From NCBI RefSeq assembly GCF_013408665.1, contig NZ_JACCCL010000001.1, positions 1,565,136 to 1,629,135 of the forward strand: 64,000 nt of DNA, written 5' to 3'. Positions 52,765 to 61,066 of this stretch are shown in pieces; position 1 is the first letter of the stretch; each line of letters opens with the position of its first letter. Position numbers and translations under genes: made by a program. The notes under the pieces were generated by a model, which was not told the origin of the DNA, ran no database searches, and was given only the letters and a program-made list of their open reading frames with translations. This DNA comes from Sporosarcina sp. JAI121. GTDB taxonomy: Bacteria; Bacillota; Bacilli; Bacillales_A; Planococcaceae.

Positions 52765-52884
52765 CCTATGTGAAATAAAAGTCAAATTTATGAAAAATAA
52801 CATTTTTGAGAATAGTGTATTATCATGTCGAATCATAAGGGAATATAATGTAATTTGATGGTATAATAGTCCTTATTGTTTATT

Positions 52885-52904
52885 TAAGAATAAGTTTATT
52901 CTTA
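52885..52904. promoter_or_regulatory. operator-like palindrome upstream of phaR
   Basis: TAAGAATAA and TTATTCTTA are perfect 9-bp arms around GT. It lies about 50 bp upstream of the phaR start and just after TATAAT at 52862-52867, a possible -10 box, so it sits where a repressor would block transcription. Confidence 0.45.
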
Positions 52905-52955
52905 GTATGATTATACAAGCGACCTACTGAAAATACCCAAGGGAGATGAAGTCTT

Positions 52956-53402
52956 ATGCCACAAGCAAAATTTATGGACCCACTTACGATGTGGAAAGAT
53001 ATTTATGAGAAGACAGAAGCCACATGGAGTGAAGCGATTCAAGACTCGATGAAAAAAGAGCCGTTCTCTGAAGGGATGGGCCAAACTTTAAATAATCACT
53101 TACAATATCAAGAACTTATTTCCAAAATGACCGAAACGTACTTGAAACAAGTTAATATGCCGACGCGCGGGGAAATTGCGAGCATTGCCTCTCTCGTCAT
53201 TAACCTCGAAGCGAAAATTGATGATCTCCAAGATAAAATCGAGGTAGATACAGTTGAAAATGAAACCAACAATGAAATTAACTTACTAAAAATATCTGTT
53301 ATAAATTTGGAGAAAAAACTAGACAAAGTAATTGGTTTGCTTGAAACATCTAATGAAAAAAAGGCTCCTAATTCTGCTAAAGATAAACTTAAAAATATTT
53401 AG
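52956..53402 (+). CDS. phaR: class IV PHA synthase subunit PhaR
   Basis: PhaR is the small subunit required with PhaC for class IV PHA synthase activity in Bacillus. The 148-residue protein has DPLTMWKDIYEKTEATWSEAI at the start (given in part) and an NMPTRGEIASIASLVINLE motif that resembles PhaE/PhaR proteins. A C-terminal coiled coil follows, with a low-complexity lysine-rich tail. The ATG follows AAGGGAGATGAAGTCTT. It heads phaR-phaB-phaC. Confidence 0.92.
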   Translation: MPQAKFMDPLTMWKDIYEKTEATWSEAIQDSMKKEPFSEGMGQTLNNHLQYQELISKMTETYLKQVNMPTRGEIASIASLVINLEAKIDDLQDKIEVDTVENETNNEINLLKISVINLEKKLDKVIGLLETSNEKKAPNSAKDKLKNI

Positions 53403-53473
53403 AACCTTCGATGTTGATTGGTGAACCGAACTTCTTATTTATAAAAAATTCATGATTCGGAGTGGATGAAACG

Positions 53474-54256
53474 ATGACAACGAGCGCGATTGAAGTGATG
53501 GAAAGACAGACGATCTTGAAACCTCTGGAAGGAAAAGTGGCGATAGTTACGGGCGGATCTCGAGGAATTGGTGCAGCTATTGCGAAAGAGTTAGCTAAAA
53601 ATGGTGCACAGGTTGTTATCAACTATCAATCTCGAACAGACTGTGCAGAGGCAGTGGTCCAAGAAATTGAAGAGGATGGCGGACTTTCTTACGCTATCCA
53701 GGCTGATGTATCTGATTTAAATGATGTCCAGAACTTTTTACAAGAAGTGATAAGTCGATTTGGAAAAATTGATATTCTTATTAATAATGCTGGCATTACT
53801 AGAGACCGTTCATTCCGAAACTTGTCTGAAGAAGATTGGAACGAAGTCATCAATGTAAATTTGAATAGTGTTTTCCATACAACTTCTGCAGTCATCAATC
53901 ATATGTTGGAGAAAAAGTCTGGCCGGATTATTAATATCAGTTCAATCATTGGACAGACGGGCGGTTTTGGTCAATCCAATTATGCCGCTGCAAAAGCCGG
54001 TATGGTTGGATTCACTAAATCACTTGCACTGGAGACAGCTAAGAGCGGTATTACTGTCAATGCTGTTTGCCCAGGTTTCATTGAAACTGAGATGGTGGCG
54101 GCAATGCCTGACAATATAAAAGAACAAATGATTTCAAAAATCCCCATGAAACGTTTAGGTCAAGCGGATGAAATTGCCGAAGCGGTATTGTTTCTCGCGC
54201 AAGCTAACTATATTACCGGACAGTCAATCAATGTAAATGGCGGTTTGTACATGTAA
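53474..54256 (+). CDS. phaB: acetoacetyl-CoA reductase
   Basis: PhaB reduces acetoacetyl-CoA to (R)-3-hydroxybutyryl-CoA, the monomer for PHB. The SDR fold shows the cofactor motif TGGSRGIGAAIA, NNAG, the catalytic Ser in NISSIIGQTGG, the YxxxK pair in SNYAAAKAGMVGFTKSLA and the C-terminal GQSINVNGGLYM. An unusual 12-25 residue N-terminal tail precedes KPLEGKVAIVTGG. The ATG at 53474 has GGAG 11 bp upstream. A GTG at 53462 or an ATG at 53498 are alternatives, the last giving a length near the Bacillus norm. Confidence 0.94.
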   Translation: MTTSAIEVMERQTILKPLEGKVAIVTGGSRGIGAAIAKELAKNGAQVVINYQSRTDCAEAVVQEIEEDGGLSYAIQADVSDLNDVQNFLQEVISRFGKIDILINNAGITRDRSFRNLSEEDWNEVINVNLNSVFHTTSAVINHMLEKKSGRIINISSIIGQTGGFGQSNYAAAKAGMVGFTKSLALETAKSGITVNAVCPGFIETEMVAAMPDNIKEQMISKIPMKRLGQADEIAEAVLFLAQANYITGQSINVNGGLYM

Positions 54257-54281
54257 CACTTCCCGTTTATGGGCATTTAGG

Positions 54282-54307
54282 GGGCTTCCATTTCCGGGAG
54301 CCCATTT
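54282..54307 (+). terminator. hairpin between phaB and phaC
   Basis: GGGCTTCC pairs with GGGAGCCC (one G-U) around a 6-base loop, then ATTTTCG. It lies within the operon, 23 bp upstream of the phaC start, so it is more likely an attenuator or mRNA processing/stability element than a full stop. Confidence 0.6.
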
Positions 54308-54329
54308 TCGATTATTAAGGAGGAATAAG

Positions 54330-55418
54330 ATGAATAACTCAGCTATAAAAGAATTGGAAAACTGGGTGGATTCCATGCCCGAGGATGTTAAAAACGGTTA
54401 TCGAAAGCTTAAGCGGATGACAGCGGTACTTACGACCGAGGCAGAGCCGCAAGTTGGTCAAACACCGAAGGAAGTCATTTGGACAAAGAACAAGGCAAAA
54501 CTTTATCGCTATCAACCTAGCGTAAAGAAAACAAATAAAGTCCCTATTTTAATGATTTATGCACTGATCAATAAACCGTATATTCTTGATTTGACACCCG
54601 GAAACAGTTTAATTGAGTATTTGACTAATAAAGGCCACGATGTTTATCTCCTTGACTGGGGCACTCCCGGCTTTGAAGACAAGAATATGAAATTAGATGA
54701 TTATATACTGGATTACATGCCGCGTGCCGTTAAGAAGGTGTTACGCACTTCTGATGCTAATGAGATCAGTTTGTTCGGCTATTGCATGGGTGGAACGATG
54801 ACATCGATTTTCGCAGCGCTACATCCTAAACTTCCCATCCGCAATTTAGTATTTATGACCAGTCCTTTTGATTTTTCAGATACTGGCCTATTTGCAAACT
54901 TCTTAGACAAACGTCACTTTAATTTGGATAAATTGGTAGATACGCTTGGCAATATGCCGCATGATATGATTGATTTCGGAAATAAATTATTGAATCCAAT
55001 CGCAAATATTTATGGTCCATACTTCAGTCTTGCAGATCGTGCGGACAACGAGGAATTCGTGGAAAACTGGAAGCTTATGCAAAAATGGCTAAATGACGGC
55101 ATCCCTTTCCCAGGTGAAGCTTACAGACAGTGGATTGGCGAGTTCTATCAAGAAAATAAATTAATTAACGACCAACTCTTGATCAGAGGACAAAAAGTGG
55201 AGCTAAGCACTATTAAAGCGAACTTGTTGAACATTGCCGGAAAGCGTGATAATATCGCTGGACCGCAACAAGTTGAACCACTTCAAGCTAAAGTATCGAG
55301 TAAAAATAAAATTTTCCATCTGCTTGACACGGGTCATGTGTCTGTCGTAGTCGGTCGCAAGGCGATCAATGAAACATACCCGCTGATTGATGGTTGGTTA
55401 ACGAAAAATTCGAAGTGA
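54330..55418 (+). CDS. phaC: class IV poly(3-hydroxyalkanoate) synthase subunit PhaC
   Basis: PhaC polymerises hydroxyacyl-CoA into PHA with PhaR. The 362-residue alpha/beta-hydrolase has the lipase-like box FGYCMGGT with the catalytic Cys142, the class-typical LLDWGTPG stretch, an Asp in AGKRDNIAGP and the His in DTGHVSVVVG. The length matches class III/IV catalytic subunits. The ATG at 54330 follows AAGGAGGAATAAG. The frame upstream of it would overlap phaB and read through the hairpin. Confidence 0.96.
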   Translation: MNNSAIKELENWVDSMPEDVKNGYRKLKRMTAVLTTEAEPQVGQTPKEVIWTKNKAKLYRYQPSVKKTNKVPILMIYALINKPYILDLTPGNSLIEYLTNKGHDVYLLDWGTPGFEDKNMKLDDYILDYMPRAVKKVLRTSDANEISLFGYCMGGTMTSIFAALHPKLPIRNLVFMTSPFDFSDTGLFANFLDKRHFNLDKLVDTLGNMPHDMIDFGNKLLNPIANIYGPYFSLADRADNEEFVENWKLMQKWLNDGIPFPGEAYRQWIGEFYQENKLINDQLLIRGQKVELSTIKANLLNIAGKRDNIAGPQQVEPLQAKVSSKNKIFHLLDTGHVSVVVGRKAINETYPLIDGWLTKNSK

Positions 55419-55436
55419 GATGGAATAACCTATAAG

Positions 55437-55484
55437 AAGACAAACAATCCCCGACCAGTATACAGGCCGGGGATTGTTTGTCTT
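55437..55484. terminator. bidirectional terminator between phaC and ctaB
   Basis: AAGACAAACAATCCCCG pairs perfectly with CGGGGATTGTTTGTCTT. It lies between convergent genes. Confidence 0.92.
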
Positions 55485-55502
55485 AATTTTTTCAACAGTT
55501 TT

Positions 55503-56444
55503 TTAACTGAATACTGGCAATGTAACGAGAATCATCATTGTAAATAGGATCGCTACATAGTTCACTGAACACATGAACATGAGATGCGCCCACTTCATAT
55601 CATCTTTGGTGAAAAACCCGCTAATACCGGCAACTAGCCAGCCGACATTCATTAGTGTCGCAATGATAACAAATACTGTTCCAAGTGCTCCTAAAAAGAA
55701 TGGCAAAGGAAGTAAGCAGACTATATAGATAACCATTTGCCGTTTTGTAAATTCAAAACCATGAACGACTGGGAGCATAGCGACCTTCGCCAGACTGTAT
55801 TCCTTCGACTTCTTCATCGCGATAGCAAATGTATGCGGCATCTGCCAAATGAACAGAATCAAAGTCAATACAATCGGGACGATATGATATCCAGGTTCTA
55901 TTGCAGCCCAACCGATTAGCGGCGTCACCGCGCCTGAAACACTGCCTATTACTGTGTTCAACGTAAATCTGCGTTTTGACCACATCGTGTACAGAATAAC
56001 ATACGTGAACCATCCAATGAATGCATAGATGGCTGCTTCAACTGTTGTCAAAGTGAGAAGCAGTAAACCCACTGCAGATAATACGATACCCAAAGTTAAG
56101 ACGAATTTAAGGGAAAAATGTCCCGTAACCGTTGGGCGATTTTTGGTTCGTTCCATAACTGTATCTATGTCAACGTCGTACCAGTTATTCAAGATAAGTG
56201 CGCCAGCCATCACTAACGTACTTCCTGAAATTGTGAGTAAAAAGACGTGCCAGTTTGCTAAAAAAGTTGAGTCCGTGAAATAAAGTGCTAACCAAAAACC
56301 GGTCAGGACTGGCAACACGTTAGAAATTAAAACAATTGCTTTAAAAAGTGATTTTAGGTCAGCAACAAGCGTGGACAAGTTTTGTTTAGTCGATACAGTC
56401 GTTTTCTCAACCTTCTCCCAAGAAGGATCCATTACTTTAGACAT
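55503..56444 (-). CDS. ctaB: protoheme IX farnesyltransferase (heme O synthase)
   Basis: CtaB farnesylates heme B to heme O for haem-copper oxidases. The 313-residue UbiA-family membrane protein has nine predicted helices. The first Asp motif is NNWYDVDIDTVMERTKNRPT and the second is near KKSKEYSLAKVAMLPVVHG, where prenyl diphosphate/Mg2+ are held. The ATG at 56444 follows GAGGAGAGAAG. It lies alone here, away from cta oxidase genes, so it may be a second copy. Confidence 0.94.
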   Translation of the reverse strand: MSKVMDPSWEKVEKTTVSTKQNLSTLVADLKSLFKAIVLISNVLPVLTGFWLALYFTDSTFLANWHVFLLTISGSTLVMAGALILNNWYDVDIDTVMERTKNRPTVTGHFSLKFVLTLGIVLSAVGLLLLTLTTVEAAIYAFIGWFTYVILYTMWSKRRFTLNTVIGSVSGAVTPLIGWAAIEPGYHIVPIVLTLILFIWQMPHTFAIAMKKSKEYSLAKVAMLPVVHGFEFTKRQMVIYIVCLLPLPFFLGALGTVFVIIATLMNVGWLVAGISGFFTKDDMKWAHLMFMCSVNYVAILFTMMILVTLPVFS

Positions 56445-56694
56445 CAATTCTTCTCTCCTCAAAAAAGCCAGGTGTTTTTCCAATGTAATGAAAAGCACAT
56501 TCTTCTGCAACTGGCATACTTACCTCCATTTTACCCTTACTTTTCAAGTAAGACAAAGGAAAGCTTTGTGACATTTTCAAGAGAGCTAAAAAAGGATTAT
56601 GTGATTCAACCCCATAAAGGTTAATCTCGATGTTCCAGCACAATATAGACTAGTAATAACGAAATCAAAAGAAAAATATACGGAGGCTAACTTA

Positions 56695-56754
56695 ATGATT
56701 CTATTCCATATCACTTCGGCGCTTACGCAGTTTTTATATGCTCAATTCTTCTAG
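56695..56754 (+). CDS. possible 19-residue peptide
   Basis: An ATG with CGGAGG 8 bp upstream opens 19 codons (MILFHITSALTQFLYAQFF) to a TAG. The ribosome site is good, but length alone makes this weak. The peptide is hydrophobic and has no charged residue. No family is recognised. Confidence 0.3.
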   Translation: MILFHITSALTQFLYAQFF

Positions 56755-56853
56755 TACGAAAGAAGTCGCTAAACAGCATTTAACCTAACTATTTCAAAAG
56801 GTGAAATCACCGTGATAACTTCGAAGAGTAAAGCAGTCATTATTCAAAAATAC

Positions 56854-56892
56854 GGCAAGCCTTACCTCACTACTATCGAGGTAAAGCTTGCC
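56854..56892. terminator. hairpin downstream of the sulfonate ABC operon
   Basis: GGCAAGCCTTACCTC pairs with GAGGTAAAGCTTGCC (one mismatch). TTTTTG follows on minus and TGTTATTT on plus. It lies about 160 bp beyond the binding-protein stop and could end that operon. Confidence 0.75.
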
Positions 56893-57048
56893 TGTTATTT
56901 GTATACTTTGTTTCGACGCATTAGATGTCCCCAATTTACCTAGAAAAACCAGCGTAAGTACTAAAACGTGGTCACAAAAGGCATCCATAAAGCGCCGGAG
57001 CGTGTATTATAGAGAATCCTTAGCCTAGACTATAGCTGAACCATATAC

Positions 57049-58056
57049 TTACTCAGCAGATTCGACTAACTTCAACTGTTCCAATTGAATCAATCCCTCA
57101 ATATCATTACTAGTGACGTACCCCGCATCCTTACTAATATCGGCCATCTCTTGAATAACCTCTTCATTTACGGACGTCGTCACTTTCAGTCGCTTAAATG
57201 CGGCTTCCAGTTCTTTTTTGTCGATTTCTTTCCCTGTCAATTCCTTGATGTGCTTAATAACAAGATCTTGGCTATCTCCAGGATTTTGTTCAATAAACCC
57301 GACCGCTTTTACATGTGCCTTTAAATAGGCGTTTGCAAGTTTTTCATCTTCCAAAAACTTCTTACTTGCCGCGACCACTGTATTTGTCGATTCTTTTCCC
57401 CAAGCGAATGATTCCCAGTCAAGCAACAACTTGCCATTCGCCTGTGTTTCTAAGATATATCCCCACGGTTCTTGTGTCGCGGCAGCGTCAACAGTCTTTT
57501 GGATAAAAAGCGTTGTTGTATCGGCTGGCGCTGCGGCAAACATTTCGACTGTCCCACCATTTGAAGTCGGCTTAAGACCCACTTCTTGCAGCGCTTTACG
57601 TAACATTACATCTTGTGTACTTCCAATTACCGGTATCGCAACTTTCTTTCCGTCCAAATCCGCCAAATCTGAAATAGTACTATGTTCACTCGCAACGAGG
57701 ACTGCTCCGCCGTTTACAGCGCCTGAAATAATATGGTAGTTTGGGTCTTTTACATAGAAGTTCAGCAATGGGCCGGGTCCGACTGTTCCAACATCAATTG
57801 ATTTAGTGGCCATCGCTTCCATGAATAAACCGCCGTTATTGAAGGTTTTCGTGTTGATTTTAATATCTTCTCCGAACGCTTCCGCGAAATAACCTTTCTC
57901 CAATGCAACTATCGTAGCGATATGCGTTAAGTTGGGAAAATACCCGATATTCACTTCTTCGCTGCCTTTTGCCCCTTTTTCAGCCTTTCCGCATGCAACA
58001 CCAAAAGTTAGGACGATTGATGCAAGTAGTGCAAGTGTGAATAACTTACGTTTCAT
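57049..58056 (-). CDS. ssuA: aliphatic sulfonate/taurine-type ABC substrate-binding lipoprotein
   Basis: The 335-residue lipoprotein (lipobox FGVAC, cysteine about residue 22) is an SsuA/TauA/NMT1-like periplasmic-type binding protein, with NIGYFPNLTHIATIVALEKG, TKSIDVGTVGPGP and ATQEPWGYILE. It is the third gene after the ATPase and permease. Relatives bind sulfonates, taurine, nitrate or thiamine precursors; the neighbouring sulfite reductase and cysK genes favour a sulfur source. No FMN-dependent monooxygenase gene (ssuD) is present in the window. Confidence 0.88.
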   Translation of the reverse strand: MKRKLFTLALLASIVLTFGVACGKAEKGAKGSEEVNIGYFPNLTHIATIVALEKGYFAEAFGEDIKINTKTFNNGGLFMEAMATKSIDVGTVGPGPLLNFYVKDPNYHIISGAVNGGAVLVASEHSTISDLADLDGKKVAIPVIGSTQDVMLRKALQEVGLKPTSNGGTVEMFAAAPADTTTLFIQKTVDAAATQEPWGYILETQANGKLLLDWESFAWGKESTNTVVAASKKFLEDEKLANAYLKAHVKAVGFIEQNPGDSQDLVIKHIKELTGKEIDKKELEAAFKRLKVTTSVNEEVIQEMADISKDAGYVTSNDIEGLIQLEQLKLVESAE

Positions 58057-58092
58057 AGTGATCTCTCCCCATCTCCATTTTATATAATTCTT

Positions 58093-58845
58093 TTAACTGA
58101 TTCCCCACTTTTTCTGTACACGGCGCTCCAGTCGTAAAAAGACCAGATTATCCATGATAGTCCCGATGACACCAATGATGATCATTACCGAAATGACTAA
58201 ATCCATTTGCCCAAGAGACCTGCCCATCTCCAACAAGTGTCCAAGTCCTCCCCCAGCACCAAGCAGTTCTCCAGCCATTAACGCACGCCATGAAAACGCC
58301 CATGCGATCCGCAGTCCGGAAATGATTTGTGGAACAGACGCCGGTAAAATGACAGTCCGTAAAAAGTGAAAGCCGCTTGATCCTAATGTCTTGGCAACTC
58401 GTTGATAAAGCTTCGGTACATTCTTAAAGCCACTCGTCGCACTAATTGTCATTGTCCATGTTGCGCCGATTGCGACAATAAAGAGTATTGAAAAATCGTT
58501 TAACCCGAACCAGATGATTGCAAGCGGAAACCAAACAATACTCGGAATCGACTGCAATGCCGTAATGAGAAATCCAAGCGTGTCTTCAACTAGCTTAGAT
58601 CTCCAAATGAGATAACCTAAAAACAGCCCGAGCACTGTCGCAATTGTAAACCCGATTAATAGACGTCCCATACTTGTATAGATTGCAATCGCTATCTGCC
58701 CATTCACAAGACCCGTATATAATGTAAGAAGTACCTGGCTGAGACTGGGAAACATGAAATCCGGCAAGCTTGATAGTCTAGATGTGACTTCCCATATCCC
58801 CGCTAGAATCGCGATGAAGAGGGTCCGCCTTAAAATTGTAATCAT
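58093..58845 (-). CDS. ssuC: sulfonate-type ABC transporter permease
   Basis: The 250-residue protein has six membrane segments and the permease docking loop GFKNVPKLYQRVAKTLGSSG with FLRTVILPASVPQI. The end, GGLGHLLEMGRSLGQMD, is typical of SsuC/TauC. The ATG at 58845 follows AAGGGAGG and lies 68 bp inside the end of the ATPase gene, so the two are translationally coupled. It is followed after 36 bp by the binding-protein gene. Confidence 0.92.
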   Translation of the reverse strand: MITILRRTLFIAILAGIWEVTSRLSSLPDFMFPSLSQVLLTLYTGLVNGQIAIAIYTSMGRLLIGFTIATVLGLFLGYLIWRSKLVEDTLGFLITALQSIPSIVWFPLAIIWFGLNDFSILFIVAIGATWTMTISATSGFKNVPKLYQRVAKTLGSSGFHFLRTVILPASVPQIISGLRIAWAFSWRALMAGELLGAGGGLGHLLEMGRSLGQMDLVISVMIIIGVIGTIMDNLVFLRLERRVQKKWGIS

Positions 58846-59620
58846 CCCCCATTTCCTCCCTTAACACTTTCTCAATTTCACCTTGCAGTGAGGCTAATAT
58901 CTGTTTTTCCAAATGAAATGTTGCGTCATTCGGCATTATTCCATCCTTCATAGTTTTTGAAAAATAAATCTCTTTGATCTTTCCTGGACGTGTTTCAAAA
59001 ACGACAATTTTTTCCGATAAAAGGACTGCTTCTCGAATGTTATGCGTAACGAAAAAAATCGTTACTTTCGTTTTTTGCCATATTTCCAACAGCTCGTTGT
59101 GCAACACCATTCTCGTTTGCTCATCTAGTGCTGCAAACGGCTCATCCATCAGCAGAATTGCCGGTTCCATTACAAGAGCCCGTGCGATTGCAACACGTTG
59201 TTTCATACCTCCGGATAGCTGATGAGGGTATGCATCAATAAAATTGCTTAAATGAACCATTTTCAACATTTCCTTCGCTTTATCATCTGCCTGCTTTTTT
59301 GGCAACCCCTTCAAACGTAAACCATATGTGACATTGTCAAGGACTGTTAACCATGGAAACAGTCCATCTTCTTGAAAGACAACGACACGATCGGGTCCTG
59401 GATTCGTCACTTTTTTTCCTGCAATGCGAATTTCCCCTGTGTCCGGCTTATCAAGACCCGCAATAAGATAGAGTAAAGTAGATTTCCCACAACCGGACGG
59501 GCCTACAATCGAAACAAACTGCCCTTTATCCACTTCTAAGGAGATATTATCTAGCACGTTTACCCGGCCTTTTTCTTTATGAGGAAAACTTTTTTCAATT
59601 CCATCAATCGATAAATACAT
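58778..59620 (-). CDS. ssuB: sulfonate-type ABC transporter ATPase
   Basis: The 280-residue ATPase has Walker A GPSGCGKS (about residues 38-45), a Q-loop in VFQEDGLFPWLTVLDN, the signature LSGGMKQRVAIARAL, Walker B ILLMDEPFAALD and the H-loop FVTHNIREA. These fit the SsuB/TauB group. The ATG at 59620 follows GGAGGAGAAATTCAA. It leads the ssuB-ssuC-ssuA operon, an order unlike the binding-protein-first order seen in many Bacillus operons. Confidence 0.92.
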   Translation of the reverse strand: MYLSIDGIEKSFPHKEKGRVNVLDNISLEVDKGQFVSIVGPSGCGKSTLLYLIAGLDKPDTGEIRIAGKKVTNPGPDRVVVFQEDGLFPWLTVLDNVTYGLRLKGLPKKQADDKAKEMLKMVHLSNFIDAYPHQLSGGMKQRVAIARALVMEPAILLMDEPFAALDEQTRMVLHNELLEIWQKTKVTIFFVTHNIREAVLLSEKIVVFETRPGKIKEIYFSKTMKDGIMPNDATFHLEKQILASLQGEIEKVLREEMGDDYNFKADPLHRDSSGDMGSHI

Positions 59621-59638
59621 TTGAATTTCTCCTCCCAC

Positions 59639-59914
59639 CCCAATACCTACTAATTCAATATGTTTTATACCTTTTATATATAGTCGCTCATTTCAATGTA
59701 GTTTGTCAACTAGTATTTTCATTCTTTACTACTTCTTTTTATGATATTTTCTAGTTTGTATAACAAAATAATAAATACTATTCGTTTCAGTAGTACTGGA
59801 GGTCTGACTAGAGGAAGATTATACGGAAACTCTACGACAGCAAGGGCATACTATACGACAGTTTCTTCAAATTCCAAGCAAGTCCATACCCAACAATTTC
59901 TAAACAGAACTCTT
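59639..59914. other. gap between ssu and cysK, with one unexplained plus-strand frame
   Basis: The first half should hold the ssuBCA promoter; it is AT-rich, with no S-box (SAM riboswitch) or T-box structure seen. On the plus strand a 98-codon frame from 59741 crosses into cysK. It has no good ribosome site and its composition (Thr/Ser/Tyr/Arg-rich, SSTGGLTRGRLYGNST) fits nothing I know. It is probably not a gene. Confidence 0.35.
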
Positions 59915-59957
59915 AAAAATAAAAACCTTCTGCCGAGGTTCTTATTGGCAAAAGGTT
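59915..59957 (-). terminator. cysK terminator
   Basis: On the minus strand AACCTTTTGCC pairs with GGCAGAAGGTT (one mismatch), then TTTTATTTTT. It begins 7 bp after the cysK stop. Confidence 0.88.
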
Positions 59958-59963
59958 ACGAAA

Positions 59964-60893
59964 TTATGATTCGAACAAGTCGCTGGATAAATATCGTTCG
60001 CCGGAGTCAGGTGCAATACAAACGACTGTATCATTAGGTGTCAATCGTTTTGCTACAGCAAGCGCCGCATGTATTGATGCGCCTCCCGAAGGGCCAACGA
60101 GGATACCTTCAAGGGCCGCTATGCTCCGGACTGTATTGTATGCCTCCTCGTCTGTAATTTTAAAAATCTCATCATATACATTCGTATTCAACACTGGCGG
60201 GATGAAACCGGGGCTTGTTCCAACAAGCTTATGCTTACCAGGTTGCCCTCCTGATAGAACAGGTGAACCGGCAGGCTCAACGACATGGACAGTGATTGTC
60301 TTATCATAATCTTTTAGTGATTCCCCTGTCCCGGTGACTGTTCCACCCGTTCCTGAAGTACAAACAAATGCAGTAAGTGGTCTACCGATCGATTCCATCG
60401 CGCGGATTATTTCAACAGCAGTCGTAGTTCGATGAATATCCGGATTTGCTGCATTTTCAAATTGCATGGGAATAAAACTGTTCTCAATTTGTCCTGCCAA
60501 TTCGTTTGCCTTTTCAATTGCTCCAGGCATCCTTTCTTCACTCGGTGTTAGTACCACCTCTGCGCCGTATGCTTTCATTAAATTAATACGCTCGATCGTT
60601 GCGTTGTCGGGCATGACGAAAATAGCTCGATAGCCTCTCGCTGCAGCATTCATAGCCAAACCGATTCCTGTATTTCCAGACGTCGGTTCAATAATAGTTG
60701 CACCTTTCAATAAATCGCCGCTTTTCTCAGCTTCAACGATCATATTGAAAGCTGCTCGATCTTTAACACTTCCGCTTGGGTTGAAAGACTCAAGTTTCAC
60801 AAAGACAGCTGCACCTTCTGAATCTAAAACTTTATTCAATCTTACAAGTGGTGTATTTCCTATCAGTTCGGCTATATTATTTACAATTTGCAT
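59964..60893 (-). CDS. cysK: cysteine synthase (O-acetylserine sulfhydrylase)
   Basis: CysK makes cysteine from O-acetylserine and sulfide. The 309-residue PLP enzyme shows IGNTPLVRLN, the PLP lysine in SGSVKDRA (Lys44), PTSGNTGIGLA, the phosphate loop CTSGTGGTVTG and VGPSGGAS. The ATG at 60893 is the best fit to GGAAGG; two ATGs at 60899/60902 overlap that site. It lies between the sulfonate importer and sulfite reductase, consuming the sulfide they provide. Confidence 0.95.
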   Translation of the reverse strand: MQIVNNIAELIGNTPLVRLNKVLDSEGAAVFVKLESFNPSGSVKDRAAFNMIVEAEKSGDLLKGATIIEPTSGNTGIGLAMNAAARGYRAIFVMPDNATIERINLMKAYGAEVVLTPSEERMPGAIEKANELAGQIENSFIPMQFENAANPDIHRTTTAVEIIRAMESIGRPLTAFVCTSGTGGTVTGTGESLKDYDKTITVHVVEPAGSPVLSGGQPGKHKLVGTSPGFIPPVLNTNVYDEIFKITDEEAYNTVRSIAALEGILVGPSGGASIHAALAVAKRLTPNDTVVCIAPDSGERYLSSDLFES

Positions 60894-60933
60894 ATCCATC
60901 ATCCTTCCAATTAGCAGTTCTTATCGTCTCCCT

Positions 60934-60962
60934 AGTATAACAAATCAAACTATATTATTCCT
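60934..60962 (-). promoter_or_regulatory. candidate cysK promoter, extended -10
   Basis: On the minus strand TGTTATACT forms a TGn-extended -10 box. The -35 region is not TTGACA-like but contains AGGAAT in an AT-rich run. A role for the cysteine repressor CymR is possible by context only. Confidence 0.35.
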
Positions 60963-61006
60963 ATCCTTTTTATAAGTTTTTAGAAATCTGTGTCCGTATT
61001 CATCAC

Positions 61007-61041
61007 AAAAGGGATAAGGCATCAAACAGTCACCTTACCCC
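61007..61041 (-). terminator. terminator after the siroheme gene
   Basis: On the minus strand GGGGTAAGG pairs with CCTTATCCC and is followed by TTTTG. It lies 26 bp after the stop. Confidence 0.75.
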
Positions 61042-61066
61042 TCAATTGTTCCATTACTAACTCTTG

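Larger units (their letters stand above)
56445..57048. other. 600-bp gap between ctaB and the sulfonate ABC genes
   Basis: The gap holds the ctaB upstream region, a tiny plus-strand frame (56695-56754), a bidirectional hairpin (56854-56892) and otherwise unstructured sequence. No tRNA, riboswitch or longer gene with a ribosome site was seen. The number of short broken frames suggests degraded sequence. Confidence 0.4.

Noticed and set aside
59741-60037. 98-codon plus-strand frame between ssu and cysK
   Set aside because: No good ribosome site, overlaps cysK antisense, and composition is unlike neighbouring genes. I found no family it resembles.
59639-61066. SAM riboswitch (S-box) or T-box in the sulfur block
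   Set aside because: None of the conserved S-box or T-box sequence blocks is present before ssuB or cysK.
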